A DNA stretch of 45,144 nt from an uncultured Lachnospiraceae bacterium (GCA_947626475.1 CANQSK010000006.1:1-45144); one strand, 5' to 3'; shown: positions 9,034 through 18,332, counted from the stretch's first letter. Translations and numbers: made by a program. Notes: generated from the sequence alone by a model not told the origin.

Positions 9034-10592
9034 CCTGCCTCACCTCCAATCAGTGTCAGAATCCTCATAAGAGGCTCTGAATGAAGACCTATCCCAATGA
9101 TCACGATCACAAATGTCACAAGCGGAACCAGCATCATCCAGTTGGGGTCTGTGGCCTCCGGCTCTTTCCCGCCGGTTTCCTTCCCGGCCGCCTCCTCCGC
9201 TCCGCCCGGAACAAGGGACGGGAAGAAGGCCCGCACCGACACCGTCATCATATAGATGCCGGTCATCAGCGCCGAGTAAAGGATCACTCCTACCCCAAGA
9301 TAGGGCATGAAGGCTCCCGGGTTGCCGGCCGCCGCCGCGTCCGCGCCGCAGGACAGAGCCGCCTCAGCCAGGTTCCATTTGCTGATAAAGCCTGCAAAGA
9401 GAGGGATTCCCATAAGGGACAGGCCCGATACCGTAAAGCAGGCAAAGGTGACCGGCATCTTCCTTCCCAGTCCGTTCAGCTCATGAATGTACGTCTTCTC
9501 CGTCTGGTGCATGACGGCGCCGGCGCAGAAGAAGGCGCAGATTTTCATAAACGCGTGAGCTACCATATGGATTAGCGCCGCCGTCAGTCCCCAGGGTGTC
9601 ATCACCGTGGCTCCGAACAGAATATAGGACAGATTGCTGACGGTGGAGTAAGCCAGCCGCCGTTTCAGATGAATCTCCTTGGCCGCCATGGTGGAGCCGA
9701 AGGTAATGGTGACAAGAGCCGCTCCCATCACGACCCACTGAGCCCAGGTCCCCCGCAGAAAGCTGGTCCCGTAGATAAAGTAGGTAAACCGAAGTACCGC
9801 GAAGGCGCCGGACTTTACCACCGCCACCGCGTGGAGAAGGGCCGTTACCGGCGTAGGCGCCACCGACGCCTTGGGCAGCCAGTCATGGAACGGGAAGATG
9901 GCCGCCTTCACGCCGAAGCCGAAGAAGGCCAGCACATATACCAGGAGGAGCAGATTCTTCCTCTGCCCCGCCAGATCCGGATTCAGCATCCCTCCCGCCG
10001 TAAACTCGGTAGTTCCAATGGCGGAGAAGGACAGCACGCACACCAGACCGATGAAGGCGAAGGCCGCGCCGCCTATGGAGTAATACAGATACTGCCGGCT
10101 CGCCCTGGCCGCCTCCTTGGTCATGGGATACAGCACCAGCGGAAGAGTGACAAAGGTCAGCATCTCATAGAACAGATACATGGTCACCAGATTGCCGGCC
10201 AGGGCCACTCCCATGGTAACTCCGTAGGTCATGGTGTAGAAAGCAAAAAACATAGGTTTTCTGCTCTCATGCTTCATATATTCAAAGGCGTACAGTGTAG
10301 CCAGAGGCCACAGAAAGGATACCAGCCCGGCAAACACGCTGCCCATCCGGTCCAGCCGGAACATGACGGTCAGTTCCCCGTACAGCCGAAACAGCACCAG
10401 ATTGCCGCTGTGCCCGCCGGTACCGGCGATCAGGACCGCTGCCAGAAAGCTGTTGACCAGCACCAGCGCCTCCACACCGATCTCCATTTCACGCTCATGC
10501 TTTCCTCTTTTAATGGGTCCGTTCAGTATCAAAAGCAGAAAACCGGACAGAATGGGGAGAAGCACTGATACCGCCATCAATAAGTCATACAT
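9030..10592 (-). CDS. Proton-conducting membrane transporter (MrpD/NuoM-like subunit)
   Basis: LYLFYEMLTFVTLPLVLYP; GFGVKAAIFPFHDWLPKASVAPTPVTALLHAVAVVKSG; GFISK; 4-nt overlap with the next gene. Confidence 0.88.
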   Translation of the reverse strand: MYDLLMAVSVLLPILSGFLLLILNGPIKRGKHEREMEIGVEALVLVNSFLAAVLIAGTGGHSGNLVLFRLYGELTVMFRLDRMGSVFAGLVSFLWPLATLYAFEYMKHESRKPMFFAFYTMTYGVTMGVALAGNLVTMYLFYEMLTFVTLPLVLYPMTKEAARASRQYLYYSIGGAAFAFIGLVCVLSFSAIGTTEFTAGGMLNPDLAGQRKNLLLLVYVLAFFGFGVKAAIFPFHDWLPKASVAPTPVTALLHAVAVVKSGAFAVLRFTYFIYGTSFLRGTWAQWVVMGAALVTITFGSTMAAKEIHLKRRLAYSTVSNLSYILFGATVMTPWGLTAALIHMVAHAFMKICAFFCAGAVMHQTEKTYIHELNGLGRKMPVTFACFTVSGLSLMGIPLFAGFISKWNLAEAALSCGADAAAAGNPGAFMPYLGVGVILYSALMTGIYMMTVSVRAFFPSLVPGGAEEAAGKETGGKEPEATDPNWMMLVPLVTFVIVIIGIGLHSEPLMRILTLIGGEAG

Positions 10593-10631
10593 GATTCTTC
10601 CTCCGTCAATCCAAAAGGATTCTATCGATTA

Positions 10632-12113
10632 TCAGAATACAGTCTCCGCAATAGCCTGAGCCAGGCGGAGTATTGGCCCCGGGAAGCATCCCAGAAGCAG
10701 CGACGCCAGAGCCAGGATTCCGATGGGAATCAGCATGGCAGGCTCCGGCTCCTTCCCGGCCAGATTTCTCTCCTCAATCTCCCGGCCGTCAAAATCCTGT
10801 CCGGGGAAATATCCCTGTATGGTGATAGGCAGCAGATACCCGGCTGTCAGAAGGGCGCTGATGAGAAGAACCACCGGACCGGCAACGCTGAAGACTCCCG
10901 TCCCGGAGGCAAGGGCTCCCGCAGCCAGATACCACTTGCTGACAAAGCCGCTGGCAGGCGGGATTCCGATCAGGGCCAGGGCCGCCAGAGTATAAAAGGC
11001 AAGTGTCAGAGGCATAATCCTTCCCAGACCTCTCAGCTGCTCCACCCTCGTCCATCCGGTCCCTACAATGACGGCTCCCGCGAAAAGAAACAGCGCGTCC
11101 TTAATCACCGAGTGGAAGATCACATGGGAGATAGCTCCCACAAAGGCCGCAGGCTGCAGCAGGCTGAGGCCGAACAGAACATAGGATACCTGGCTGACCG
11201 TTGAGTAGGCGAACCTTTTCTTCATGACCTTCTCCCGGTAAGCCAGCACAGAACCCATGAACACAGTTAAGAGCGTCAGCACCATCCAGACGGTCTGCAC
11301 CCAGGTACCGCGGATCACCGCCGGTCCCACCACATAATAAACCACACGGATGACAGCGATCACGCCTGCCTTGGTGATAACGCCGGACAGGACCGCGCTG
11401 GCAGGGGCCGGGGCCACGGGATGGGCCGCAGGAAGCCAGCCGTGAAGGGGAAACATGCCCGCCTTGGTTCCGAAGCCCACGATCATGGCAAACACGGCAA
11501 ACAGCAGAATCCCTTCTTTCCCCGCGGCCATCTCAGGCGTCAGTATCCCTCCCGCCGCAAACTGCAGATCTCCGCAGATATTTGCCAGGAAAAAGATGCC
11601 GAACAGCGCCAGAAACGCGCCGGCCACAGAGTAGAACAGATACTTAAGCCCGGCAAAGACAGCCTCCTTCGTCAGTTCATGGAGAACCAGCGGCAGGGAC
11701 GTAAGGGTCATCATCTCATAAAATACGTACATAGTGATCAAATCCGCCGAAAAATCAAGTCCGGACAGCACGCCCACAACGATCAGATAAAAACCGTAAA
11801 ACCGCCTCTCGTCATGCTCATGCTTCATATACGCGGTAGAATGGATCCCGGCAAGGAGCCATATCACCGACGTGAGCACCGCAAACAGTCCGCCCATCCT
11901 GTCAATCCGAAAGCCCAGGGTTATGGTATCGGTCAGTCTCCAGAGGGTAACGCTTCCTCCCCTCATCACCGCCAGAATCACCAGCGCCGCCTCCGCCGTC
12001 AGAACCGCGGTAAATGCGGCTGTCAGAACCCTTCGGTTTCCCTCCATATCTTTCAGGGCAAGAACCAGAACGCCTGCCAGAACAGGCAGGAACACTGCCC
12101 AAAGCATTATCAT
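10632..12113 (-). CDS. Proton-conducting membrane transporter (MrpD-like subunit)
   Basis: MYVFYEMMTLTSLPLVLHE; GFGTKAGMFPLHGWLPAAHPVAPAPASAVLSGVITKAG; ATG at 12113 follows gaggga RBS. Confidence 0.88.
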   Translation of the reverse strand: MIMLWAVFLPVLAGVLVLALKDMEGNRRVLTAAFTAVLTAEAALVILAVMRGGSVTLWRLTDTITLGFRIDRMGGLFAVLTSVIWLLAGIHSTAYMKHEHDERRFYGFYLIVVGVLSGLDFSADLITMYVFYEMMTLTSLPLVLHELTKEAVFAGLKYLFYSVAGAFLALFGIFFLANICGDLQFAAGGILTPEMAAGKEGILLFAVFAMIVGFGTKAGMFPLHGWLPAAHPVAPAPASAVLSGVITKAGVIAVIRVVYYVVGPAVIRGTWVQTVWMVLTLLTVFMGSVLAYREKVMKKRFAYSTVSQVSYVLFGLSLLQPAAFVGAISHVIFHSVIKDALFLFAGAVIVGTGWTRVEQLRGLGRIMPLTLAFYTLAALALIGIPPASGFVSKWYLAAGALASGTGVFSVAGPVVLLISALLTAGYLLPITIQGYFPGQDFDGREIEERNLAGKEPEPAMLIPIGILALASLLLGCFPGPILRLAQAIAETVF

Positions 12114-12126
12114 ACAACCTTCCCTC

Positions 12127-13614
12127 CTAATCAAACATTTCCAGTCCCTGACCGATCGCGCGGACGATCGGCTGAGAGAACAGGCCCAAAACCAGGTTCA
12201 GCAGGATAAAGCAGACTACCGCCAGGCGGAGATTCCAGGAGTCCCTTCGGACTCCGCCCACTTTTTTCCGCTCCGGCCGGTACAGGCTGATGACCAGGCG
12301 CAGGAAGTACACGGCGTTCAGGGTGGTGCTGACTGCCAGGGCGATCAGCGTGGGAAGCAGCTTCCCTGTATTTTCAAAAGCCGATGTGGCAAACAAAAGC
12401 TTTGAGATAAAGCCGGACAGCATGGGGAAGCCTACCATGGACATGGCTCCCACCGTAAATCCGATCGCCGCCAGAGGATTCCGATAGCCGGCCCCCCTAA
12501 GGCTCAGATAGTCCCGCTCTCCGCCTGAGGCCTCATAAAGCCCTACCGCGCTGATGAACAGAAGCGCCTTGGTGGCTCCGTGGGAGAAGATATGGAAAAT
12601 GGCCGCTGTGGTCCCGCCCAGGGTCCCCAGGCCGATTCCCATGTAAATGTATCCGATCTGCGCCACCGACGAGTAGGCGATCATTCGTCCCGTATCCTTC
12701 TCCTGAATGGCGTGAATGGAACCCATCATCATTCCCGCGATCCCGAACCAGTAAAGCACATCCAGGGTATAGCCTTCCATCAGATGCTCCGGGGACATAA
12801 CGCGGTAAAGAATCTTGATCAGCAGGAAAATGTATCCCTTGGACACCAGGCCGGACAATATAGCGCTGGCTGTGGGCGTGGCGTAGGCGTAAGTGTCGGG
12901 AATCCAGTAATGGAAGGGATACAGGCCGCTTTTGATGGCAAGTCCTACGCTGATGACCGCCAGAATCACCAGCATGGGAATCACATAAGTATCCGACGCG
13001 GCGATCTGGGCCACCGCCTCCTTGGCCGGGATCATCAGAAGCTGTCCCGTCACGTCATAGAGCAGACTTAAGCCGATGAGGAACAGGCCGGAGCCCAGAG
13101 AGCTCATTACCATATAGCGGATCGCCGCAGACAGGCTTCTGCCCCACTGGCGGATCATGATCAGGCCGCATCCGGCAATGGTGTTGATCTCCACAAACAC
13201 ATAGGCCGTGAACAGGTCGTTGGTGTAGACCAGCGCCAGCAGCGAGCTGAGCATCAGATCGATCATGATGTAGAACAGGTTCAGCTTCCCCGGCTCCACA
13301 TCCTTCTCCGTGTGGTCCAGCCCTCCCATGACGGAGATAAACATAACCACGCCGAACATAAGGGCCACCAGGCCTTCCAGAACGCCGGCCCGGATCTCAT
13401 TTCCCCACGGGGCAGGAAAATGCCCCATCATGTACGTATAGCTCTCCCCGGTCCTCCAGGTAAAGGCCAGCACCGCCGCCGACATGCAGGTGGTCACCGC
13501 AATGGCCGCCAGGCTTAAATTCCTGGCCTTTTTTCCGGAGATAACCGAAGAGACAATACCGGAAAACATGGCGATGATGATGGAGAAGAAAGGAAAATTC
13601 TGCACAAAGCTCAT
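12127..13614 (-). CDS. Proton-conducting membrane transporter (MrpD/ND2-like subunit)
   Basis: AYVFVEINTIAGCGLIMIR; GLAIKSGLYPFHYWIPDTYAYATPTASAILSGLVSKGY; ATGA overlap with mrpC-like gene. Confidence 0.88.
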   Translation of the reverse strand: MSFVQNFPFFSIIIAMFSGIVSSVISGKKARNLSLAAIAVTTCMSAAVLAFTWRTGESYTYMMGHFPAPWGNEIRAGVLEGLVALMFGVVMFISVMGGLDHTEKDVEPGKLNLFYIMIDLMLSSLLALVYTNDLFTAYVFVEINTIAGCGLIMIRQWGRSLSAAIRYMVMSSLGSGLFLIGLSLLYDVTGQLLMIPAKEAVAQIAASDTYVIPMLVILAVISVGLAIKSGLYPFHYWIPDTYAYATPTASAILSGLVSKGYIFLLIKILYRVMSPEHLMEGYTLDVLYWFGIAGMMMGSIHAIQEKDTGRMIAYSSVAQIGYIYMGIGLGTLGGTTAAIFHIFSHGATKALLFISAVGLYEASGGERDYLSLRGAGYRNPLAAIGFTVGAMSMVGFPMLSGFISKLLFATSAFENTGKLLPTLIALAVSTTLNAVYFLRLVISLYRPERKKVGGVRRDSWNLRLAVVCFILLNLVLGLFSQPIVRAIGQGLEMFD

Positions 13615-13988
13615 GTCTTGCCTTCCTCCTTCACCAGAATCAGAATCCGGTCAAGATTCAGAGAGCCGTATCTCTCATACAGACGTATGGTCAAAGACAG
13701 CATAAGAGCCGTGGTGCTTACGCTGACCACGATACCGGTCAGCACCAGGCCGCTGGGCACCGGGTTGATGTAGGCGGAAGCGTCCTGGATACCGTCGCTC
13801 ATAATGGGCACCATCCGGCCGGCTATATACCCCTTCGCCGCCAGAAACAGGTAGACCGCCGTATCCATAATGTTCATTCCGATGATCTTCTTGATCAGAT
13901 TGGGGTGAAGAAGAAGTGTCGTAAACCCGATTCCGAACAGGATCATGGAAACGGTTTCCTCAATATTCAGCATCAGATGGGTAAACAT
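13611..13988 (-). CDS. mrpC: MrpC/MnhC (NuoK-like) antiporter subunit
   Basis: Small NuoK-like protein: LIKKIIGMNIMDTAVYLFLAAKG...DPxPSGLVLTGIVVSVSTTALMLSL-type motif; Mrp-operon context. Confidence 0.85.
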   Translation of the reverse strand: MFTHLMLNIEETVSMILFGIGFTTLLLHPNLIKKIIGMNIMDTAVYLFLAAKGYIAGRMVPIMSDGIQDASAYINPVPSGLVLTGIVVSVSTTALMLSLTIRLYERYGSLNLDRILILVKEEGKT

Positions 13989-13989
13989 G

Positions 13990-14995
13990 CTACATGCCTC
14001 CTTTGCGGAACAAAGTAAAGAACGCGTACATGGTGCAGGCCACTACCAGTCCCACGCAGATATTCAGCGGCAGGATCAGTCCGCTGCTTAAGATCGCCCC
14101 CGGCGTTCCCAGAGGGATCCCGCTCTCCAGATGGTTGGCCCCCGTGAAAAAGGAGTAGCTCTTGGCCAGACAGTAAAAGGTCAGGGCGCAGAGAGTCATC
14201 CGCCGGTATACCTTCTCCGTGAAGAACCGGTGGGTCTTCTCAAATCCGAAGGCGTTCAGATACAGGATCAGCCCGGAGCCAAGAACCGCGCCTCCGGAAA
14301 ATCCGCCGCACAATGTAAATTCCGAACACAAGGATCATGGGCACCAGGATCTTGGCCGCCGTCTGAAGGACTACGTCGTTTCTTGGCTCAAACACCTTGT
14401 CGTCCTCTCCCAGCCGCTGTCCGTCCCGGCCTCTGACCTGAATATCCACTCTCAGAAGGACCAGCACGCAGCAGGAAGCGATAAACAGCACGCAGGATTC
14501 TCCGAAGGTATCAAAGGCCCTGTAATCCAAGATCATGCCCGTAACAAAATTGACAGCTCCCGTCTCCTGGACGCCGCTCTCGATGTAGCGCTCCGGCACC
14601 TCGTTGTTGGCAGGATTTCCCGCCTCACCGAACATGGGGAGAGCCGTCACTGTCCACAGAAGCACCGCAATGATGGCTCCGCACAGGATCACCGCCATCA
14701 CCCGGTAAAACTTCTCAAAGGACCAGAGGCCGCCGGCCTCCAGATTCTGGAATATCTGCTCCTCCGTAGGCTTCTCCCGGCCTTCCCACACGGCTTCGTC
14801 GGGAAGCCCCTGGGGCCACATCAGATTCTGGTCCGACTGGGCCTCGCTCTGCTGTACCCGCCAGGCTTCGGGATTTTCTTCCGTCTGAGGCGCTTTCGCC
14901 TCCGCGACCCCGTCCAGAAGGTCCGTGTCGCCGTCATACCATTTTTTCAGCTTATAGGCAAGGCTGTTTTCATAATTATCCCTGACTCTGCTCAT
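13990..14995 (-). pseudogene. MrpB/MnhB-like (MbhE-like) subunit, apparently frameshifted
   Basis: Frame 14240..14995 ends its homology at ILVPMILVFGIYIV then runs into RRIFRRRG; homology resumes in another frame (13990..14331) at CGGFSGGAVLGSGLILYLNAFGFEK. Junction near 14305-14316. Confidence 0.75.
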
Positions 14996-15242
14996 CCTGA
15001 TCCTCCTTCTGAATCGCCCGGATCTTTCTCAGGGTCACAAAGAACAGAATGCTGGTGACTCCCGCTCCTACCGCCGCCTCCGTGATTGCCAGATCCGGCG
15101 ACTGCAGAAATACCCAGATGACGCACATAATCAGACTGTAGGACATAAAAATAACGATCGATGCCAGCAAATCCCGAACTACCGCCACCGACACGGCGCA
15201 GACGATCAGCGACACCAAAAGTATGACCTCAAACAGTTTCAT
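14976..15242 (-). CDS. MbhD/DUF4040-type antiporter subunit (MrpA C-terminal-domain homologue)
   Basis: 88 aa: VVRDLLASIVIFMSYSLIMCVIWVFLQSPDLAITEAAVGAGVTSILFFVTLRK. Confidence 0.82.
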   Translation of the reverse strand: MKLFEVILLVSLIVCAVSVAVVRDLLASIVIFMSYSLIMCVIWVFLQSPDLAITEAAVGAGVTSILFFVTLRKIRAIQKEDQDEQSQG

Positions 15243-15585
15243 CTTCCGCCTCCTCTTTTTCCTTGCGGATAATCAAAAGTTCTCCAAGATGCTGGTCCGT
15301 CATCACTTCAAGCCGCCCGATCATGTGGCCGGATACGGGCGAGGCCAGCCAGAAGAACAGAATTACCAGAAACAGCTTAAGGGAATCCATGGAGAATCCC
15401 CGCATAACGATGAGCCCCAGAAATATAAACAGGATTCCCAGGGTATCTCCCATAGCCGCCGCGTGGATCCGGTTCAGGGCTTTTTTGAAACGGTTGACCC
15501 CAAACACGGCCAGGACCTCAAATACCAGTCCGGTTATCAGAAATGCCGCCGCTATGATAAAACGAATCCATTCCCAGACCATCAC
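15229..15585 (-). CDS. mrpG: Monovalent cation/H+ antiporter subunit G
   Basis: LAVFGVNRFKKALNRIHAAAMGDTLGILFIFLGLIV, typical MnhG pattern; ATGA overlap with mrpF. Confidence 0.88.
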   Translation of the reverse strand: MMVWEWIRFIIAAAFLITGLVFEVLAVFGVNRFKKALNRIHAAAMGDTLGILFIFLGLIVMRGFSMDSLKLFLVILFFWLASPVSGHMIGRLEVMTDQHLGELLIIRKEKEEAEDETV

Positions 15586-15956
15586 TGCGCCTCCTTCTCA
15601 TCCGCTTCACTTTCCCTCACCTGGGGCTGCTGCTCCAGATTGTCCTGAATCGCCACCAGGTTGGCCTTCCGGTTGCGCTTCTGCAGATAGACTCCGGTGT
15701 ACACCTTGCACAGTACCACCACGCCCAGGAAGCTTACCATGGCGTAGATCAGGCAGACGTCCACCAGATAATTCTCATCCAGATACAGAGAGAGTATGGC
15801 GATCAGCATAATGATAATGGTGCCGATCATGTTGACGGCGATGATCCGGTCGGAAATCCCCGGTCCCAGCACGGAACGGACGATCCCCGCAATGATCAGC
15901 ACGCCCAGGATCAGCATGGCTCCGAGAAGAAGTACATTGTAAGCCTGCTCAATCAT
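15582..15956 (-). CDS. mrpF: Monovalent cation/H+ antiporter subunit F
   Basis: RSVLGPGISDRIIAVNMIGTIIIMLIAILSLYLDENYLVDVCLIYAMVSFLGVVVLCKV. Confidence 0.9.
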   Translation of the reverse strand: MIEQAYNVLLLGAMLILGVLIIAGIVRSVLGPGISDRIIAVNMIGTIIIMLIAILSLYLDENYLVDVCLIYAMVSFLGVVVLCKVYTGVYLQKRNRKANLVAIQDNLEQQPQVRESEADEKEAQ

Positions 15957-16428
15957 AAAACCGTTCCTCCTTCTCTTCCATCTCTTCCAACAGCTTCACA
16001 AACACCGACTGGTCCAGGCCTTCCGCCAGCTTCCGGTCCAGACAGTGAACGCAGAAACGGTCCCCCTCCACCGACACGGTGATGGTACCCGGCGTCAGAG
16101 TGATGGAATCCGCCAGCATGGCCCGGGATAAATCCCTTCGGAAATTCGTATCAAAGTAGACCAGCGCCGGCTCCGGCTCCATTATAGGCGACAGGATAAT
16201 CTTCAGCACCTCCACATTGGCCTTGACAATCTCCTGCACCAGCACCCAGAAATAGCGGATAAACAGGGGCATCAGACTGAACAGCAGTATTTCCCTTTTC
16301 ACGCTGTAGCCCATAAATCTGCACATAAAGAAAAGCAGCGCCGCCGATATGATGAGTCCGAAGCAGCAGATTTCCGCTGTCACCCTGCCATTCAATATCA
16401 GCCACACTGCAAATATCAGAATAAACAT
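15949..16428 (-). CDS. mrpE: Monovalent cation/H+ antiporter subunit E
   Basis: MFILIFAVWLILNGRVT..., SRAMLADSITLTPGTITVSVEGDRFCVHCLD; ATG 16428 with ggaag RBS. Confidence 0.9.
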   Translation of the reverse strand: MFILIFAVWLILNGRVTAEICCFGLIISAALLFFMCRFMGYSVKREILLFSLMPLFIRYFWVLVQEIVKANVEVLKIILSPIMEPEPALVYFDTNFRRDLSRAMLADSITLTPGTITVSVEGDRFCVHCLDRKLAEGLDQSVFVKLLEEMEEKEERFYD

Positions 16429-16557
16429 GCCTCTCACTTCCTTCTGAAATGTTCGGCACCAATTATACGCCTGTTTCCTGAGAAAAACAAGCATTCTTAC
16501 CACAATTTTTCCATAAAAATTTATGAAAGATCAAAAACGGGCGCTCCGCGGAAAATC

Positions 16558-17493
16558 TCAGGAAACCGTATCCTGTGGGACCTCCTGCCCTTCGCCGCCG
16601 TCCTCTTTTCTGTCCGCGAGAAGCTCCATGGGGCTCTCGGAAAATACATCCTTCAGCTGAAGGGGCATCCGGTTCACAAGGGAACCCAGCTCATTGTAAA
16701 CCCCGATCAGCCTGCTCTGAGCGTCGTTCACGCTGTCAATATACTCCATCAGCTTGTATTTGGCCACCATGTAATTCTTGCTCTGCTCTTCCTTCTGCGC
16801 CGCGATCTCCGCCTCAGCGTTCTGCTGGTATGCCTGAGCATCCTTCTGAGCCGTCTCAACGATATTAGAAGCCTCCTGTCTTGCGTCCTCCATAAAATCG
16901 GCAAAGTACACGTAGGAACGCTCATATTTTTCCACTTTCTTTTCCAGCTCCGCCACATAAGCCGGATCGACTCCTGCCGGGGCGGCTTTATCCTCTTCTT
17001 CTCCAGTCTCCGGCTGTTTCTCCTGCTCCGGCCGCTGCTCCTTCAGCTCAGCCAGCTCCCTCATCAGCTCGGCTGTCTTCTGATGCTCCTCTTCCAGTTC
17101 CTTTTTCTCAGCTTCCAGCTGCGCTTTTTCAGCTCCAAACTGCTCTCTCGCAGCCTCCAGCTGTTCCTTTTCAGCCCCGAACTGCGCCTTCGCGGCTTCC
17201 AGCTGCTGTCTCTCCTCTTCCAGATTCGCCTTCGCGGCCTCCAGCTCCTGCCTTTCCTGCTCCGGCTGCTGTTCCTGCGCCTGCAGTTCCTCTATTCTTC
17301 TGAGAAGATCCTGCTTTTCCGCCTTTTCAGCCTCCAGATCCTTTCTGAGTTTGTCTTCTACCTCGGTATCTTTTTCCTGATTCCCTGCGACGACTTTTTT
17401 CAGTCTCCCAAGCTCCTCCGTCATAGCCGAAAAACAATCATCTACCTCCTCCCGGTTGTATCCGCCAATCACCGCCGTCCGAAACAGTTTCAT
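16558..17493 (-). CDS. DivIVA-like coiled-coil protein
   Basis: N-terminal FRTAVIGGYNREEVDDCFSAMTEELGRLKK DivIVA-like region, then long Glu/Gln/Ala coiled coil with repeated QLEAAKAQFGAEKE-type units. Confidence 0.8.
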   Translation of the reverse strand: MKLFRTAVIGGYNREEVDDCFSAMTEELGRLKKVVAGNQEKDTEVEDKLRKDLEAEKAEKQDLLRRIEELQAQEQQPEQERQELEAAKANLEEERQQLEAAKAQFGAEKEQLEAAREQFGAEKAQLEAEKKELEEEHQKTAELMRELAELKEQRPEQEKQPETGEEEDKAAPAGVDPAYVAELEKKVEKYERSYVYFADFMEDARQEASNIVETAQKDAQAYQQNAEAEIAAQKEEQSKNYMVAKYKLMEYIDSVNDAQSRLIGVYNELGSLVNRMPLQLKDVFSESPMELLADRKEDGGEGQEVPQDTVS

Positions 17494-17593
17494 CCCTCAA
17501 ATCCTCCTCCGTATTAATGTATCACAATCGTGTAAACCCCTGTCTGAAAAGCTTCTCTGCCAATCATTATTATACCATCCTAATTCCGGGGAT

Positions 17594-18229
17594 TCAACAG
17601 GAAACACTATAATTTTTCGCCCGTTTTCTTCTGGCGTCGCATTCGATCCACTCGTCCAGGGTCAGGGGTTCATAGTCTGAATACATGCAGAAACAGTTGA
17701 TCATATTGCAGGGAATCCGCACCCGCTGCCCAAGAACATTTACCGTCTCCGTATTTCTGGTTATCTCCTGAAACTGTTCCAGAAGCCTCTGGTCCTTGGT
17801 ATCATGGACATGCCCGTAAAGCATATACGTCCTGGGATTGCCCTTCTCGTCCAGACGGTACTGGCCGTTATAGCACATGATCGGATAGTGGCACACTACC
17901 ACCTTCCGGCGGTTGTCCGAAAGCTCTTCGTAGGGCCGGACCCACACAAAGCGGCTGAGATGGGACTCCGCCTTCTTCACAAAACGGTCATGGTTTCCGG
18001 TGACAAGGTACAGGCGCCCGTTCAGCTGGTTCAGCAGCCCGTTGGTCTGTTCCGCGGTGCCCCAGGAGAAATCTCCGATAATAACCACCTCGTCGTTTCT
18101 GCGGACCTTGCGGTTCCATTTATTGATCATATACCGGTTCATCTCCTCCACACTGCCGAAACCGCGGCAGTCCATATGACTGTTCACGGCCTCATGGAAA
18201 AAATGCAGGTCTGCAATATAATATCTCAA
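17594..18229 (-). CDS. Metallophosphoesterase
   Basis: YYIADLHFFHEA, VIIGDFSWG, LVTGNHDRF, VCHYPI, LYGHVHDT metal-ligand motifs. Confidence 0.9.
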   Translation of the reverse strand: MRYYIADLHFFHEAVNSHMDCRGFGSVEEMNRYMINKWNRKVRRNDEVVIIGDFSWGTAEQTNGLLNQLNGRLYLVTGNHDRFVKKAESHLSRFVWVRPYEELSDNRRKVVVCHYPIMCYNGQYRLDEKGNPRTYMLYGHVHDTKDQRLLEQFQEITRNTETVNVLGQRVRIPCNMINCFCMYSDYEPLTLDEWIECDARRKRAKNYSVSC

Positions 18230-18274
18230 GCTTTGCCCTCCTGTTATTTACTATATTCAGTATACCGCGGTGCC

Positions 18275-18286
18275 GGACATATGTCC
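18275..18286. promoter_or_regulatory. 12-bp palindrome in the divergent intergenic region (possible operator)
   Basis: GGACATATGTCC upstream of the promoter of the 18371 regulator. Confidence 0.35.
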
Positions 18287-18303
18287 AATGTTTGATTATC
18301 CGA

Positions 18304-18332
18304 TTGAAAAAATCGCCTGAAAAAGATATAAT
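18304..18332 (+). promoter_or_regulatory. Sigma-A-like promoter for the 18371..19501 regulator
   Basis: TTGAAA - 17 nt - TATAAT. Confidence 0.7.

Noticed and set aside
7102-9084. 660-aa + strand ORF opposite the ND5-like gene
   Set aside because: Complete antisense of a clear membrane transporter gene; composition (His/Gln/Arg/Gly-rich) is typical of a shadow frame in GC-rich coding DNA.
9669-10568. 299-aa + strand ORF opposite the MrpD-like gene
   Set aside because: Antisense shadow frame; no recognisable domain or RBS.
13990-14331. 113-aa ORF as an independent intact MnhB gene
   Set aside because: Starts with TTG inside the upstream frame without an RBS and lacks the first half of the domain; better explained as the downstream part of a frameshifted gene.
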